DNA of 15,023 bases from RGIG2206 sp045540915 (GTDB lineage Bacteria; Bacillota; Clostridia; Oscillospirales; Acutalibacteraceae), in NCBI GenBank assembly GCA_045540915.1, contig JAZQID010000029.1, positions 1 to 15,023 of the forward strand. The letters are read 5' to 3'. This document shows, one piece after another, positions 14,638 to 15,023 of the stretch. The translations under genes and the position numbers were made by a program. The notes below the pieces were generated by a model that was given only the letters and a program-made list of their open reading frames with translations, searched no databases and had not been told where the DNA came from. Positions within the stretch are counted from its first letter, which is position 1, and each line of letters starts with the position of its first letter.

Positions 14638-15023
14638 AACCATTCTCCTTTAAATAAGCCTTTACGGTGTCAAAATCGGGAACGCTTTCGCGTGCGCCGA
14701 CACCGGTACATTTAATTGCAGAAACCGCGCTGGAAAAATGACAGCAGGTTTCATAATCGAAGCCTCTTACAACTGCCGAGGCAAAGGCGCCGTGGAAAAC
14801 GTCACCCGATCCGTTGGAGTCGACGACTACAGCGGGGTAGATCGGGTAGGAAACAGCGGTCTTGCCGTCATAGAGCAGACCTCCGCGCTTTCCTTGGGTA
14901 ATGACGACAACCTCGGGGCTGTACATTTCGAAGAGCTTCTTTGCGGCATCCTCAGCGGTATCAGCGCCGGTGTGACCGAGAGAAAACTCTTCAGACGGGA
15001 TCATAATGTCGGTGTGCCCGAGC
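14627..15023 (-). CDS. PfkB-family carbohydrate kinase, C-terminal part
   Basis: A ribokinase-type sugar kinase that is cut by the right edge of the window; the frame is open to the edge (LGHTDIMIPSEEF...). Seen: DIMIPSEEF, a strand-turn typical before the ATP site, VVVITQGKRGGLLYDG (family T-x-G-x-x-G), and DSNGSGDVFHGAFASAV with the catalytic aspartate codon at 14801-14803, a variant of the usual DT-x-GAGD. The last part, AIKCTGVGARESVPD, resembles the tail of YihV-like sugar kinases. In the inositol pathway a PfkB kinase (IolC) uses the product of IolB, and the close coupling here would fit a similar step. The motif is not clearly IolC-like, so the substrate is left open. Confidence 0.9.
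   Translation of the reverse strand, partial: LGHTDIMIPSEEFSLGHTGADTAEDAAKKLFEMYSPEVVVITQGKRGGLLYDGKTAVSYPIYPAVVVDSNGSGDVFHGAFASAVVRGFDYETCCHFSSAVSAIKCTGVGARESVPDFDTVKAYLKENGYEL
14645..14651 (-). promoter_or_regulatory. Ribosome binding site that sets the IolB-family start
   Basis: Reading on the minus strand, AAAGGAG lies inside the end of the PfkB gene, 7 bases before the second of two in-frame ATG codons. The first ATG, one base away, is too close to be used. Confidence 0.8.

Noticed and set aside
13960..14715. Open frame of 251 codons on the plus strand opposite the IolB and PfkB genes
   Set aside because: It covers two well-supported minus-strand genes and their overlap, has no plausible start site, and its protein looks like a low-complexity antisense translation.
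1..15023. Defence system, CRISPR array, prophage or insertion sequence
   Set aside because: I saw no regularly spaced repeats, no transposase or integrase, and no nuclease or toxin gene beyond housekeeping enzymes; the lone XRE regulator is not enough evidence.

Overview
The window looks like a chromosomal stretch of a low-to-medium GC Firmicute, most likely a Clostridia (Oscillospiraceae-type) gut bacterium. Support comes from the Gram-positive-type replicative polymerase PolC next to ispG, a DUF1934-argS pair, a RibU riboflavin uptake protein under an FMN riboswitch, and a SAM-I riboswitch before metK, all with strong AGGAGG-type ribosome binding sites. The lineage call is inference from gene families; no marker RNA gene is present.

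Left part (1-4815): the 3' end of ispG (isoprenoid precursor synthesis, MEP pathway) is followed 3 bases later by a complete polC, ending in a strong hairpin terminator shared with a convergent XRE-type regulator (4820-5188, minus strand). The regulator is divergent from a DUF1934 gene, which starts an operon DUF1934-argS-ruvX/yqgF (5359-7906).

Middle part (7907-10871): four short plus-strand transcription units follow, each with its own readable sigma-A-type promoter: a conserved 96-residue protein of unknown role, ribU behind an FMN riboswitch and terminator, metK behind a SAM-I riboswitch and terminator, and an 89-residue protein that resembles HPr in its fold pattern. Three of the four promoters physically include the stop codon of the upstream gene. 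ribU is markedly richer in A+T than the rest of the window.

Right part (10840-15023, minus strand, read right to left): a carbohydrate cluster. A PfkB-family sugar kinase (partial, runs off the window) overlaps an IolB-family isomerase. After a hairpin and a 16-base palindrome comes a xylulokinase-like FGGY kinase, which overlaps by 4 bases a compact fused electron transfer flavoprotein (EtfB followed by EtfA). The FGGY-ETF coupling is the most unusual thing here: it suggests a sugar or polyol pathway with a flavin-dependent redox step whose dehydrogenase partner is not in the window.

I found no CRISPR array, insertion sequence, phage gene, tRNA or rRNA, and no recognisable defence system.
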